From contig NZ_PVWK01000057.1 in assembly GCF_003003795.1 (NCBI RefSeq), forward strand, positions 1 through 64,000: 64,000 nucleotides of DNA, written 5' to 3'. Source of the DNA: Stenomitos frigidus ULC18. GTDB taxonomy: Bacteria > Cyanobacteriota > Cyanobacteriia > Leptolyngbyales > Leptolyngbyaceae. The notes beneath the pieces were generated by a model that was not told where the DNA came from, did not search any database, and saw nothing but the letters and a program-made list of their open reading frames with translations. Within the stretch, counting starts at the first letter, position 1. The number at the start of each line of letters is the position of its first letter. Of the stretch, positions 26,108 to 34,177 are shown piece by piece. A program made the translations under genes and the position numbers.

Positions 26108-27172
26108 TCAGGTTACAGCGGCAAATGTACGCGCTTCAACACAGCAGCCGCTGGAATCATCGTCATCAAGGAGGTAAACCACATCGCCCCACCACGACCA
26201 GATGAAGTGGAAATGACGGTTAAAGTCTGTCTGACTGTCCACCTCAACAATCGGGCCACGACCACCGGAACCGATGCCGATCGCCGCTGGCCCTGTGAAG
26301 ATGCCCAGATAAGCGGTGAGAGAGTTAACGGTGCGTGTGGGCAGGTTATTGGTGGGATAGAGCGTAAAACCCTGATAAACAATGGGAGGCAATTCTTGAC
26401 CCCCGGCAGGCATTGGCATCCCACTGATAGCCGTACCAATCGACTGAGGGCCAAAGCCTTGATAACTCTGAGCCGCAGGCACCTGACCACCTTGAATCGT
26501 GGCGATAGCAAAGTTTTTGAAGTCGGCATCAGTCAGCAAATGCGCGAGCATCTCTTCTGAAATAGCGCCGTGATAGGTGCCGTCCTGGAAGCGCGGGGTG
26601 TTCTTTTTGGCGAGTTGAAACTTAATCGACATCAAATCGTTAGACGTAAACTTGTCTGTAACCAGCGTGTTAGCGTCCGTCTTGCCTGCTGGGTTGCGCT
26701 TGACGGTCGTGTTCATCGCCTCCAGGTAATGGATGCGGTCAAACCAGCGCTGGAAGTCATCCGCCAGGTTAGCCGATCCCACGCTTTCGTGAAATTTCTG
26801 AATACCAAACTGCCACAGCATCTGGCGGGCGTAGAGCATATCCTCTTTCGTCAGGTGCAGCGTTGAAGCGTTGCCATTGATATCCGAAGGGCCGGAATGC
26901 TCGTAAATCGAAATGCTCTTTGTAGACTTCGAAAGCGCTTCTGCGTTAGCCGTGCCAATAATCTGCGTTTTGTCACGACGGCGAGACGTTTTAGTCAGAC
27001 CTTTCTCACCCCAGGGTTTAAAGCGATCCAGTTGCACTGACTTGGTTCGCACCGCTGCATAGTCGTGGACTGTGGGCGGTTGAAACACTTTGAGCGCGGG
27101 ATACGCGGGAGCGAACCGCATCAGGTTACGGCCTAAAACGCCGGGAACCGCATCGTCCAAAAAAATAGCCAT
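26108..27172 (-). CDS. Major capsid protein
   Basis: 354 aa, in the canonical position after portal and scaffold. Visible: N-terminal FLDDAVPGVLGRNLMRFAPAYP, an E-loop-like segment SIYEHSGPSDINGNASTLHLTKEDM, a helical spine AEEMLAHLL-like (AISEEMLAHLLTDADF), and a beta C-terminus GRGPIVEVDSQTDFNRHF. The pattern is compatible with an HK97-fold coat protein of the N4-gp56/P22 type, but I cannot name the subfamily. A leader copy of CACCCAACCAAG lies 31 bases upstream, unusual among the structural genes, and may serve high expression. Confidence 0.75.
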   Translation of the reverse strand: MAIFLDDAVPGVLGRNLMRFAPAYPALKVFQPPTVHDYAAVRTKSVQLDRFKPWGEKGLTKTSRRRDKTQIIGTANAEALSKSTKSISIYEHSGPSDINGNASTLHLTKEDMLYARQMLWQFGIQKFHESVGSANLADDFQRWFDRIHYLEAMNTTVKRNPAGKTDANTLVTDKFTSNDLMSIKFQLAKKNTPRFQDGTYHGAISEEMLAHLLTDADFKNFAIATIQGGQVPAAQSYQGFGPQSIGTAISGMPMPAGGQELPPIVYQGFTLYPTNNLPTRTVNSLTAYLGIFTGPAAIGIGSGGRGPIVEVDSQTDFNRHFHFIWSWWGDVVYLLDDDDSSGCCVEARTFAAVT

Positions 27173-27203
27173 GAGTTAGAGAGTATAGAGGACAGTGTAT
27201 TTC

Positions 27204-27216
27204 CTTGGTTGGGTGG
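27204..27216 (-). promoter_or_regulatory. Leader motif CACCCAACCAAG before the capsid gene
   Basis: Exact 12-base match on the sense strand (extended by one base, CCACCCAACCAAG), 31 bases before ATG 27172. It is the only copy within the virion module. CCGTGTAACA, another recurring prophage motif, lies just upstream. Confidence 0.65.
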
Positions 27217-27239
27217 CTTGTTACACGGTCAAAACGGGC

Positions 27240-27800
27240 TTAGAAATCCCCCTGGATGAGCGTTCCCGCTAGTCCTCTCCAAGCCTCATCGGGTACAGAG
27301 TCCCAGAGCTGGTAAGCCGCAGACAGGTTATCGACGGGATAGCCCATTGCTGTAGCCTGTTTAATCTGGTTGTAGTAGCCCTCTAAAGTCGTTGGCTGCT
27401 GCTGCTGGCCAGGTGCACCACCGGGAAACGTTTGGCGACCAGCAGGGGCTTGAGAAGCGTCAGCCGGAGCGTTGTTAGTTGTAGGGTTCCCATTTGAGTC
27501 AAACGCCGCTAAAAACTGCTCGCGTTGCTGTGGATCACTTAAGACGGCTAAAAGCTGCTGCTGTTGTTCTTGCATCGTTACGTACTCACGGTTTAAATCG
27601 ACCAGGCTTAGACCCTGCTCGCGCAAATAAGATTCATCGGTCGGAAAGCCATGCTCATCAACCGCAGGTTGGCCGCTAGAAGATTGACCGGATGGCGTTG
27701 AGGACGGGGGAGCGGTTGAAGTCGAGGAAGCCGCCGCCGCTGGAGGCGGACTCGCTAACGGTTGAGCCGGGGGTTGGGAGTTGAAGAGGTTCCCTAACAT
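27240..27800 (-). CDS. Scaffold-like protein overlapping the portal gene
   Basis: 186 aa from ATG 27800, which has GGAG seven bases upstream; the frame stays open to an ATG at 27947 lacking a ribosome site. A Pro/Ser-rich N-terminus is followed by a Gln-rich helix (YVTMQEQQQQLLAVLSDPQQREQFL) and an acidic C-terminus. Low complexity, helical content and position between portal and capsid are those of phage scaffolds. The first 125 bases overlap the portal 3' end in another frame. Confidence 0.65.
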   Translation of the reverse strand: MLGNLFNSQPPAQPLASPPPAAAASSTSTAPPSSTPSGQSSSGQPAVDEHGFPTDESYLREQGLSLVDLNREYVTMQEQQQQLLAVLSDPQQREQFLAAFDSNGNPTTNNAPADASQAPAGRQTFPGGAPGQQQQPTTLEGYYNQIKQATAMGYPVDNLSAAYQLWDSVPDEAWRGLAGTLIQGDF

Positions 27801-29388
27801 TTGCTGGCTCCATGCCGTCCAACTGTTGCCCCCGCCCTGACTGTTGCTGGATTCTGGCGACGGTGCCGAGGGCGGCGCTGATGGCGCGGTTGGGATCGAC
27901 GTTGCTGGGGCTGTCGTTGTTGGGGACGGTTGAAAATTGCTGTCCATAGTTCAGATTGTTGATGATAAAGGGCAGTAGATAAGCGCTCAACGGTTGACCT
28001 GTAGCCGGATCAACTTGCGGAACGCCCGTTAATGGATCAATCGCCTGGTTAAGCTGTTGCAGCATCCCAATGGCAGTAGAAAGGTAGTCACTGGGAAAAC
28101 CGCCATCGCTAACCATGCCATCCAGTTCACTGTCAGATTTCCCAGGAAAGACGTATTTCAAAGCCTCCTTGGCGCTAACGCCGACAAATTTCATCAGGTT
28201 ACGAGCGCTGATCGTGCGGAGGTTGATCTCGTTCGTGGACTCCACAAACACGGGAGCAGCACGCCAGTTCACCGTCCGATCGCCCATCTCAGGCAGACCC
28301 ATCGCGCCACCAGAGGCCAGGTTTAACATCTCCTCCGCATAAATCGCCATCTCCAGGATTTCGCACAGTCCCAGCGTGTAGAGTGCCTCTTGCTTCTCTG
28401 CGGCTGTGGACTGCACTTTGCCGTAAACGATGCTGGTTTCGGCGGCAGTCTCGATCCCACCTTCATACACGCCACCCATCGCTTCTCTGAGCTGTTGCTC
28501 ATAGCGGCTCGCAAAGGCCAGTAGATCACCAGGCACGGGATTGATCACTAGCTGTTGAAACATTTCGCCTTCGTCAATACCCCCGATCACGCGCTTGATT
28601 TTGCGTTGGCTCCGTTGGCGACGTGGCGAAGACGCGCCCGCAGGACGATAGCCGGAGGCATGAGCGACCCCACCAGAATACAAATCCTCACCCATTGCCT
28701 CAGTCACTTCAGAGGCTTCGCGGTTGGTTAGCAGTGGCGAACGACAGAAAAAATCCAGGTTCTCGATAATCGCTTCGATCATCGTGTCGTGAGCTTCGAT
28801 CCGGGAACCCATCTCCTCAAAATCGCTCACCCCTTCTTTCTCACTGGCGGGCACTGGGTTCAATACTTCAATGCAAGGAATGAAGCCCAGGCTATTCGCG
28901 ATCGGCGCAGTGGTTACAGGCGTCTGATACTGATCATTTTCAAGGTCTGGTTTGGCGTCCCCTTCCTGCTTCTCGATCACATCAGCCGTGAGCCGCAGCC
29001 TCACCCAGCGTTCCTTTGTCTGTCCGGATGTCTGACGCGCTTTATAGCTGTAGATGATAACCACGGCTTCTAGATCGCCGTTCGCATCGTAATCCGCACG
29101 GTATTGATCCGCAGGGTAATCCTGAATGCGATAGCCGTCCGCCACCGGACGCAGGTAAAGCAGCAGTCTGCCCCCCTTGATCATGCGAACCAGCATACTT
29201 TTGAGACGCGTCTTGAGCCGATTTTTCCGCACCAGCCGATCAATAAAGGTTTTTCGCAGGCCCTCACTGTCGGTTTGCGCCACAAATTCCACCCCCCCAG
29301 CACGGGCGAAGGTGATCATCTGCTGCAAATGGTTATGAATAACGAGACTTTCCCCGTTACCCGCTAAAATCTCTGGGAGTGTTGCCAT
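27676..29388 (-). CDS. Portal protein
   Basis: 570 aa from ATG 29388 (a start at 29415 is possible). The family pattern of SPP1-gp6-like portals is seen: LLLYLRPVADGYRIQDYPADQY, VVIIYSYKARQ, SDFEEMGSRIEAHDTMIEAIIENLDFFC and the stem/wing region VNWRAAPVFVESTNEINLRTISARNLMKF. It forms the dodecameric DNA gate at the capsid vertex. The C-terminal 40 residues, in the overlap with the scaffold frame, are disordered (SSGGGFLDFNR). Confidence 0.8.
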   Translation of the reverse strand: MATLPEILAGNGESLVIHNHLQQMITFARAGGVEFVAQTDSEGLRKTFIDRLVRKNRLKTRLKSMLVRMIKGGRLLLYLRPVADGYRIQDYPADQYRADYDANGDLEAVVIIYSYKARQTSGQTKERWVRLRLTADVIEKQEGDAKPDLENDQYQTPVTTAPIANSLGFIPCIEVLNPVPASEKEGVSDFEEMGSRIEAHDTMIEAIIENLDFFCRSPLLTNREASEVTEAMGEDLYSGGVAHASGYRPAGASSPRRQRSQRKIKRVIGGIDEGEMFQQLVINPVPGDLLAFASRYEQQLREAMGGVYEGGIETAAETSIVYGKVQSTAAEKQEALYTLGLCEILEMAIYAEEMLNLASGGAMGLPEMGDRTVNWRAAPVFVESTNEINLRTISARNLMKFVGVSAKEALKYVFPGKSDSELDGMVSDGGFPSDYLSTAIGMLQQLNQAIDPLTGVPQVDPATGQPLSAYLLPFIINNLNYGQQFSTVPNNDSPSNVDPNRAISAALGTVARIQQQSGRGQQLDGMEPANVREPLQLPTPGSTVSESASSGGGFLDFNRSPVLNAIRSIF

Positions 29389-29397
29389 AGCCCCAGA

Positions 29398-29640
29398 ATG
29401 CCCAGACCACATCAACCAATCGCACCCCAGAACACAGGCGAATTTACCCTACTCGCCAAAGTGGTTGGGTCAAGGGTGTGGCAGAGCGTATCAAACGCAC
29501 ACTGGCAAGAGCCACATGATGAGTATTACGGGATGATGCTGCTGAAAAATTGGTGTGTTGAGTATGTCGAATACTTGAACAGCGGCGTCATTTACCGCGT
29601 CATACGATCGGACCGCAGACACGCCTATAAGTTGGAGTGA
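29398..29640 (+). CDS. Possible rightward small gene inside the virion module (80 aa)
   Basis: The only protein-like frame in the 230-base gap between the portal and the next leftward gene. It reads FTLLAKVVGSRVWQSVSNAHW, then NWCVEYVEYLNSGVIYRVI. It is opposite in direction to its neighbours, has no ribosome site and contains one CCCCAGAACA motif. It could be a small moron gene or a chance frame. Confidence 0.35.
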   Translation: MPRPHQPIAPQNTGEFTLLAKVVGSRVWQSVSNAHWQEPHDEYYGMMLLKNWCVEYVEYLNSGVIYRVIRSDRRHAYKLE

Positions 29641-29864
29641 CTAGAGATGGCGTCAACCTGAACGGTTGCAGTATGCCATGCATCGCAGAACGCGCAATAC
29701 AGCCGCTTGGCATCAGTCAGATTAAACGAACCCCGACCGCAGCAGAGACAGATAATCGCTGGCTCATGCGGGTAAGACCCCAGAACATAAGTAGAACATC
29801 CCGCGACGGACAGCGCCGCCCGTCGTTGGCTTGCCAGTGCTAACCGTTGCTCGTTGTTCATCAT
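29625..29864 (-). CDS. Zinc-ribbon small protein (79 aa)
   Basis: Shows CLCCGRGSFNLTDAKRLYCAFC, a CxxC…CxxC zinc ribbon, after a helical N-terminus. GGAG lies six bases before ATG ATG. Small zinc-ribbon proteins are frequent in phage genomes; the role is unknown. Confidence 0.6.
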   Translation of the reverse strand: MMNNEQRLALASQRRAALSVAGCSTYVLGSYPHEPAIICLCCGRGSFNLTDAKRLYCAFCDAWHTATVQVDAISSHSNL

Positions 29865-29874
29865 ATTGCTCTCC

Positions 29875-30222
29875 TTAAACAGGCACCCGATCCCAGTTTG
29901 CCAGCGCGCCTAACGCTTCCCAGCAGGCCACGTCTTTAATCATCGGTTTGATCGTCTGCACCGGGAAAGCGCTTTCAACTTGCCAGGGTGCAACCTGTTC
30001 ATCAAACTGCTCTAGCCCAGCCATGACCAGCGCCAGGACTGCCAGCAACATTCCCCGATCGGACCCGCAGCAATAGACCAGGCTGTAACCGTCGTCTCTG
30101 ACAGCGTTCGCACAAATGCGGAAACCAAAGATCACCGGGACGATACCACACTCCCACACACCAGTATCAGAAAGGTAGCGCACCACATAATGATCATTAG
30201 CAGGAGCTTCAGTAAATTTCAT
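29875..30222 (-). CDS. Hypothetical protein (115 aa)
   Basis: Soluble mixed protein (NDHYVVRYLSDTGVWECGIVPVIFG, LLAVLALVMAGLEQFDEQVAPW). Four bases after the stop of the preceding 53-aa gene. No family recognised. Confidence 0.5.
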   Translation of the reverse strand: MKFTEAPANDHYVVRYLSDTGVWECGIVPVIFGFRICANAVRDDGYSLVYCCGSDRGMLLAVLALVMAGLEQFDEQVAPWQVESAFPVQTIKPMIKDVACWEALGALANWDRVPV

Positions 30223-30226
30223 CGCG

Positions 30227-30388
30227 TTACACGGTTAGTAGGTCGGAAGCATGAACTACCATAACCGAACCGTCAGCTAACTTCACCGTGCGCCGAGACG
30301 TTCTAAAGTCAGCATAAACAAGCTGAACTGGCACAGGTATGGAGACAACAGAGCCATCACGGTAATAGTGGAAGACAAGTAAATTCAT
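30227..30388 (-). CDS. Small beta-rich protein (53 aa)
   Basis: Starts at ATG 30388 inside an ATGA overlap with the preceding gene's stop and reads MNLLVFHYYRDGSVVSIPVP, then RTVKLADGSVMVVHASDLLTV. It looks like a small SH3- or KOW-like beta barrel. Its stop codon lies within the recurrent motif CCGTGTAAC. Function unknown. Confidence 0.55.
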   Translation of the reverse strand: MNLLVFHYYRDGSVVSIPVPVQLVYADFRTSRRTVKLADGSVMVVHASDLLTV

Positions 30389-30612
30389 TTAAGGCAAATA
30401 CGATAAATCTCAATCGGTAAGCCCTGGCTACGGTTAAATTCATCTTCTGCCTTCTGCACCGTTTCAATCGCTTGATCCTGAGTGTGGAACGAGTTAACAA
30501 ACCGCCACCAGCCCGGAAAGATCCAGAGGAACGGCGATCGCTTCTGCACTTCAAAACGGTAGCAGCCCACAGGCGTTTGATGGTCGAGGATGCGAAATTG
30601 TAGGCGTTTCAT
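30385..30612 (-). CDS. Hypothetical protein (75 aa)
   Basis: Aromatic-rich start KRLQFRILDHQTPVGCYRFE and a helix (QDQAIETVQKAEDEFNRSQG). It starts 49 bases after copy 2 of the 44-bp element and is coupled by ATGA to the next gene. No family recognised. Confidence 0.5.
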   Translation of the reverse strand: MKRLQFRILDHQTPVGCYRFEVQKRSPFLWIFPGWWRFVNSFHTQDQAIETVQKAEDEFNRSQGLPIEIYRICLK

Positions 30613-30660
30613 GGCGCAGTGTTTGGGCGGCGTTTTGGGCGGCGAAATTTGTGCGCCCTC

Positions 30661-30704
30661 TCGATATGATTCCCTTACCTCTGTCTACTTACCCTAAAAA
30701 AAGG
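30661..30704. repeat. Dispersed 44-bp prophage element, copy 2
   Basis: Gap-free match to copies at 22.76 and 38.05 kb. Here it lies between the genes ending at 30713 and starting at 30612, the only non-overlapping junction in this stretch. Confidence 0.7.
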
Positions 30705-30712
30705 TTTGTAGT

Positions 30713-30979
30713 CTAGCTCTGTCCAAAGCCCTTGCCCCTCTGCCCCTCATACTTTGCTATCGCTAATTTTGCATAATCTACACACTCCTGCTCTAGCCCC
30801 TCAAGCACGGCAGCGCCCCTCTCTCCATCCCAATCGTCAGGGATAGTTTTAAGAATGGCCAGCAACGTAGAAGCACCGTTATAGAAGGCTTTCTGCATCT
30901 CTTGTCTTTGAGCTAACGTCGCACCCGCTGACGCTAACCCTTGCTCATACCGCGCCCAAACACGCGCAAGACTTTCCAT
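30713..30979 (-). CDS. Small helical protein, paralogue of the gene at 31.27 kb (88 aa)
   Basis: Contains RQEMQKAFYNGASTLLAIL, closely matching RALYKRAFYAGALGMLAEL in the protein encoded at 31266-31490. Both are short helical proteins, suggesting duplication within the operon. ATG overlaps the previous stop (TAATG). Proteins with a KxAFYxGA motif are common in phage genomes; function unknown. Confidence 0.55.
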   Translation of the reverse strand: MESLARVWARYEQGLASAGATLAQRQEMQKAFYNGASTLLAILKTIPDDWDGERGAAVLEGLEQECVDYAKLAIAKYEGQRGKGFGQS

Positions 30980-31269
30980 TAGCGATCGCCCTCCTTCGCA
31001 GCCAAAGCAGCCGCCTGAAATTGCATCAATTGAGCATAAGTCGATGGATCGGTAAGCATGAGATCCAAGATCACATCCTGAGCTAATGCTTGCACAACTA
31101 AACCTTTACCAAACTGCAACAACCCAGCGCAGTCAATACAAACCGAAAGATCACCAACGCTGGGAGAGTCAAGGCTAAACGGCACCGAGCAAGCATCAAG
31201 CTTATAACCACAGTGAGGACATAGGTTTTCAGGCGTCCGAATCGTTCTACCAATAGCTGCCACCATCAT
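30979..31269 (-). CDS. Zinc-binding small protein (96 aa)
   Basis: CPHCGYKLDAC near residue 18 and CIDCAGLLQFG near residue 42 form a CxxC…CxxC pair, followed by a helical C-terminus (DLMLTDPSTYAQLMQFQAAAL). Overlaps both neighbours by one to four bases. Function unknown. Confidence 0.55.
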   Translation of the reverse strand: MMVAAIGRTIRTPENLCPHCGYKLDACSVPFSLDSPSVGDLSVCIDCAGLLQFGKGLVVQALAQDVILDLMLTDPSTYAQLMQFQAAALAAKEGDR

Positions 31270-31490
31270 TCGATTACCTCACGATCGCACATCATTTCTT
31301 TGCACTCGTCTCCCCCATCCTGCCCTAAACTCTCACACCGTCGAGCCTCTGAATCCGCTTGCAGCTCTGCCAGCATCCCCAGCGCACCCGCATAGAACGC
31401 TCGTTTATACAGCGCTCGTTCCAACACTGAACACTCAGCGAGGGCCGAAGCTTCAAACGCTAACCATTGCAAAGCCAGGGAATGCATCAT
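31266..31490 (-). CDS. Small helical protein directly after terminase (74 aa)
   Basis: Starts at ATG 31490 (or 31487), two bases after the terminase stop. Contains RALYKRAFYAGALGMLAELQ, shared with the gene at 30.7 kb. An acidic Cys-rich tail (GGDECKEMMCDREV) follows. The frame opens further into terminase, but that part is a shadow. Confidence 0.5.
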   Translation of the reverse strand: MMHSLALQWLAFEASALAECSVLERALYKRAFYAGALGMLAELQADSEARRCESLGQDGGDECKEMMCDREVIE

Positions 31491-31491
31491 G

Positions 31492-32937
31492 CTACGCAAA
31501 GGATAGAGGACGACGCGATCGACGTTGCAGTCTGCTGATTGCCATCTCGCACCCATCCGCTAAATCATCGTGTTCAATATCCAGGCGTAAGAGCTGAGAG
31601 ACCAGGCGACCACACGGTTTAGCGCGATTGAATCGAACAATGTCATTTTCAAACACGCCGCTGATGCCTTCCAGCCTACTATCCTTATCCCCTTTCGGCG
31701 TCACCATCTCACAAACAAAGTTGGAGAGGCGACGGCGCTTCATCTCCACTTTCCAATCGCCCTCAAACGAGGCTTGATAAGCAACCTTCTCCACAATCAC
31801 GCGGAAATTGCCGTAGGTTTTCCGCAGCTCGCAAATCTGCTTGATTTTCTGGAGGTTCCCCACCATGCGAAACTCTAGCGCCTCAACGACGTAGAACATC
31901 TCTGCCTTGCGACCAACCAGCACCATCGCAGTATAGTCACTGCGTTGCTTCTCAGACGCCGCTAAATCGATGCCTAAGACCAGTTCATCAAAGCTAGAGG
32001 GTAAAGACTCATACTTAATCCAACCGGGCTTAATGCTGGCTTCATCCTCATTCTCTGGCAGACGGTTCTGGTACTGATAGCAAAAGATGAGCGGTTTCTT
32101 ATCCCGAATCTTTTGAAGCTTTGACAAGGCAAACCGAGCAGGCCAGTAAGAAACCTCATGACCCCGCTTGTCGTACTCGATCGCACCCTGCTGGATGACC
32201 TCCCAATCGTTCTCGGCTGTAAACTCAGTGGCGTGAATGTCGTCACGACGGAACCTGGTGCCAATTGAAACGACCCGACCCCCAGGGATAAGCGTCGGTT
32301 CCAGCACCTCACCCCAGTTGCAGATCATCTTTTCGCGTACGTCAGGGTTAGCAATGGCAGCACTGGACTTGATCAAGTCATCACAGATAATCAAACTGGC
32401 CCGACGCGACGTAATCGCGCCGCAGACGCCGACCGCGTAGAACGTATAGTCAGAGTCCAGTGCCGTCACTCCGGCGTATTCTTTATCAATCTCCCAGTCT
32501 CGATCGGACCAGCGCTTCCCCGGTCGAATATGCGGGAACACCTGCCGATAAGCCTTACTTGCTACAATCCGCTTCACCATGCGGGATTGCTTCAACGCCA
32601 CCGATTCCGAATAGCCGACGTAGATGATTTGAATGTGGGGATTCAGCCCGATCGCGAAGGCAGCATACAACGCCAGCCATGTGCTTTTAGCCGAACCACG
32701 CGGAGCCAGAATCGACAGATAGCCACCTGAAATGCCGTGTAACTCGGTGGAATCTTCACCAGTAACGAGGTAGGGAAACCAGCTTGAATGGTGCGCGGCT
32801 GGCTTTTTATCAACCACATAGGCACCAAACGCGCCTAAATCTTGACGCGCCAGGAGAGCCGCCGGAGAGGATGGAGCGGGTTGAGCCTTACGGTTTTTAG
32901 CGCGATACTTAGCGCGAGAGTGCAGACGGACAGGCAT
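31492..32937 (-). CDS. terL: Terminase large subunit
   Basis: 481 aa, the ATP-driven DNA-packaging motor and nuclease. ATPase domain: Walker A LAPRGSAKST near residue 76, Walker B LIICDD near residue 178, and coupling motif VVSIGTRF. C-terminal RNase H-like nuclease: GIDLAASEKQRSDYTA with the first Asp, IVEKVAYQA in the middle and HDDLADG with the last Asp. It follows the small terminase by 71 bases. Confidence 0.9.
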   Translation of the reverse strand: MPVRLHSRAKYRAKNRKAQPAPSSPAALLARQDLGAFGAYVVDKKPAAHHSSWFPYLVTGEDSTELHGISGGYLSILAPRGSAKSTWLALYAAFAIGLNPHIQIIYVGYSESVALKQSRMVKRIVASKAYRQVFPHIRPGKRWSDRDWEIDKEYAGVTALDSDYTFYAVGVCGAITSRRASLIICDDLIKSSAAIANPDVREKMICNWGEVLEPTLIPGGRVVSIGTRFRRDDIHATEFTAENDWEVIQQGAIEYDKRGHEVSYWPARFALSKLQKIRDKKPLIFCYQYQNRLPENEDEASIKPGWIKYESLPSSFDELVLGIDLAASEKQRSDYTAMVLVGRKAEMFYVVEALEFRMVGNLQKIKQICELRKTYGNFRVIVEKVAYQASFEGDWKVEMKRRRLSNFVCEMVTPKGDKDSRLEGISGVFENDIVRFNRAKPCGRLVSQLLRLDIEHDDLADGCEMAISRLQRRSRRPLSFA

Positions 32938-33008
32938 AAGCAGAACTGGGTGATCGCTCTAGGCTGACTGCTCAGAGTGCCTTTAGAGAACCGTTAAGAC
33001 ACTGGAAT

Positions 33009-33581
33009 TTAACCGTTCACCTCTTGCTCCAACTGCAACAACGCCGCATCACAAAAGTCTGTAATGCTTTCAGCCTGCGAACTGTCCTCAGAAAGATGCC
33101 GCAGGATCTCGACAACACGATAGCCCCCAGACAGCTCTAAAGCCTTCCTGTCTCGCGTCACCTTAACGTCTTGCAGCACTCTGGCGCAGGTTCTCATCTC
33201 CTTCAGCAGGTTGCCAATCGTCATCATCAGATCGCCAGCGCTAGCAGAGGCAAGCCGTTCTGGGGTGCAATGCTTCATCAAGGCATCTGTCAGGTTGACT
33301 GCGATCGCCATGCTCATCTGTAAGGCTGTGAACGGTTCCACACCCGCATAATTCAGCGTCAGCGCATTGATCACCTTCGCCTCATGGCCGACCGGATGAG
33401 TCGCTGTAAACCAGGCTTGTACCGCAGAACCGCTGACCTGAAAGCCCAGCTCCTGCAACCGTCGTTGGATATCCCCATAGGTCGGACTGAAGCGGCAGAA
33501 GTGGTCAAACCCTGCCAAATCTTCAGCCCTCATCTGCGACCGGGCCTTATCAACATCAAACTGTGGGCTTTTCTGTGCCAT
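33009..33581 (-). CDS. Probable terminase small subunit
   Basis: 190 aa. An N-terminal HTH-like segment (LAGFDHFCRFSPTYGDIQRRLQELGFQVSGSAVQAWF) resembles DUF3486-type small terminases that recognise the packaging site. A helical oligomerisation region follows (GDLMMTIGNLLKEMRTCARVLQDVK). Position directly before terL supports this. GGGAG lies before the start. The call rests on pattern and position. Confidence 0.65.
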   Translation of the reverse strand: MAQKSPQFDVDKARSQMRAEDLAGFDHFCRFSPTYGDIQRRLQELGFQVSGSAVQAWFTATHPVGHEAKVINALTLNYAGVEPFTALQMSMAIAVNLTDALMKHCTPERLASASAGDLMMTIGNLLKEMRTCARVLQDVKVTRDRKALELSGGYRVVEILRHLSEDSSQAESITDFCDAALLQLEQEVNG

Positions 33582-33594
33582 AACTCCCTACTCT

Positions 33595-34176
33595 CTATCC
33601 CAATTGCGCCCTGGCCGCCGCCATATTCAAATTAGCCCCGCCAGGAGTGCCATTAAACAACGCCAGCGCACGAACAGCGGCGTCTTTGCGTCGTTGTTCC
33701 TCCAGACCAGACGCATTGGTCTGTACGTCCTTCTGACCCTGAATGCCGACCTGCTGACGTTGCAGTTGAGCGGCCAGGTTCTGAGTATTAACCTTCTCAG
33801 TCGATTGGATGCGATCGCCCTGACTGGCCCGTTGAGAAGCTAGCTGCATTCCCAGGTTGTCACGCTGCACCGCTAAGCGCGTATTCTGCAAATCGCGTTG
33901 AGCCACATTCGTATCATTCAAACGGCCCGATGCGGCTGTTGCCGCGACTTGCTGCTGATCTAACGCAGCCTTCAATCGAGCCGCCTGCAATCCCGCTGGT
34001 GAATTATCGGCACTCTGCCCAGATTGAGCGGCTGCAAGCGCTTGCTTCAGCTTGAGAATTTGCAACTGACCCTCTAAGGCGTTGCTTTCCTGGCCAGCAG
34101 CCGTAAGGCCACCGATCTGAGAAACGGTTGTTGTACGAGGGCCACCGATGAGGCCAGGACTGGCAAAGCTGACCAT
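33595..34176 (-). CDS. Gln/Ala-rich coiled-coil virion-module protein (193 aa)
   Basis: Almost wholly helical, dominated by Gln, Ala, Leu and Arg (LQILKLKQALAAAQSGQSA, QNLAAQLQRQQVGIQGQKDV). It sits one base after the 713-aa ejection-like gene and may be a second internal virion protein. No family recognised. Confidence 0.55.
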   Translation of the reverse strand: MVSFASPGLIGGPRTTTVSQIGGLTAAGQESNALEGQLQILKLKQALAAAQSGQSADNSPAGLQAARLKAALDQQQVAATAASGRLNDTNVAQRDLQNTRLAVQRDNLGMQLASQRASQGDRIQSTEKVNTQNLAAQLQRQQVGIQGQKDVQTNASGLEEQRRKDAAVRALALFNGTPGGANLNMAAARAQLG

Positions 34177-34177
34177 G

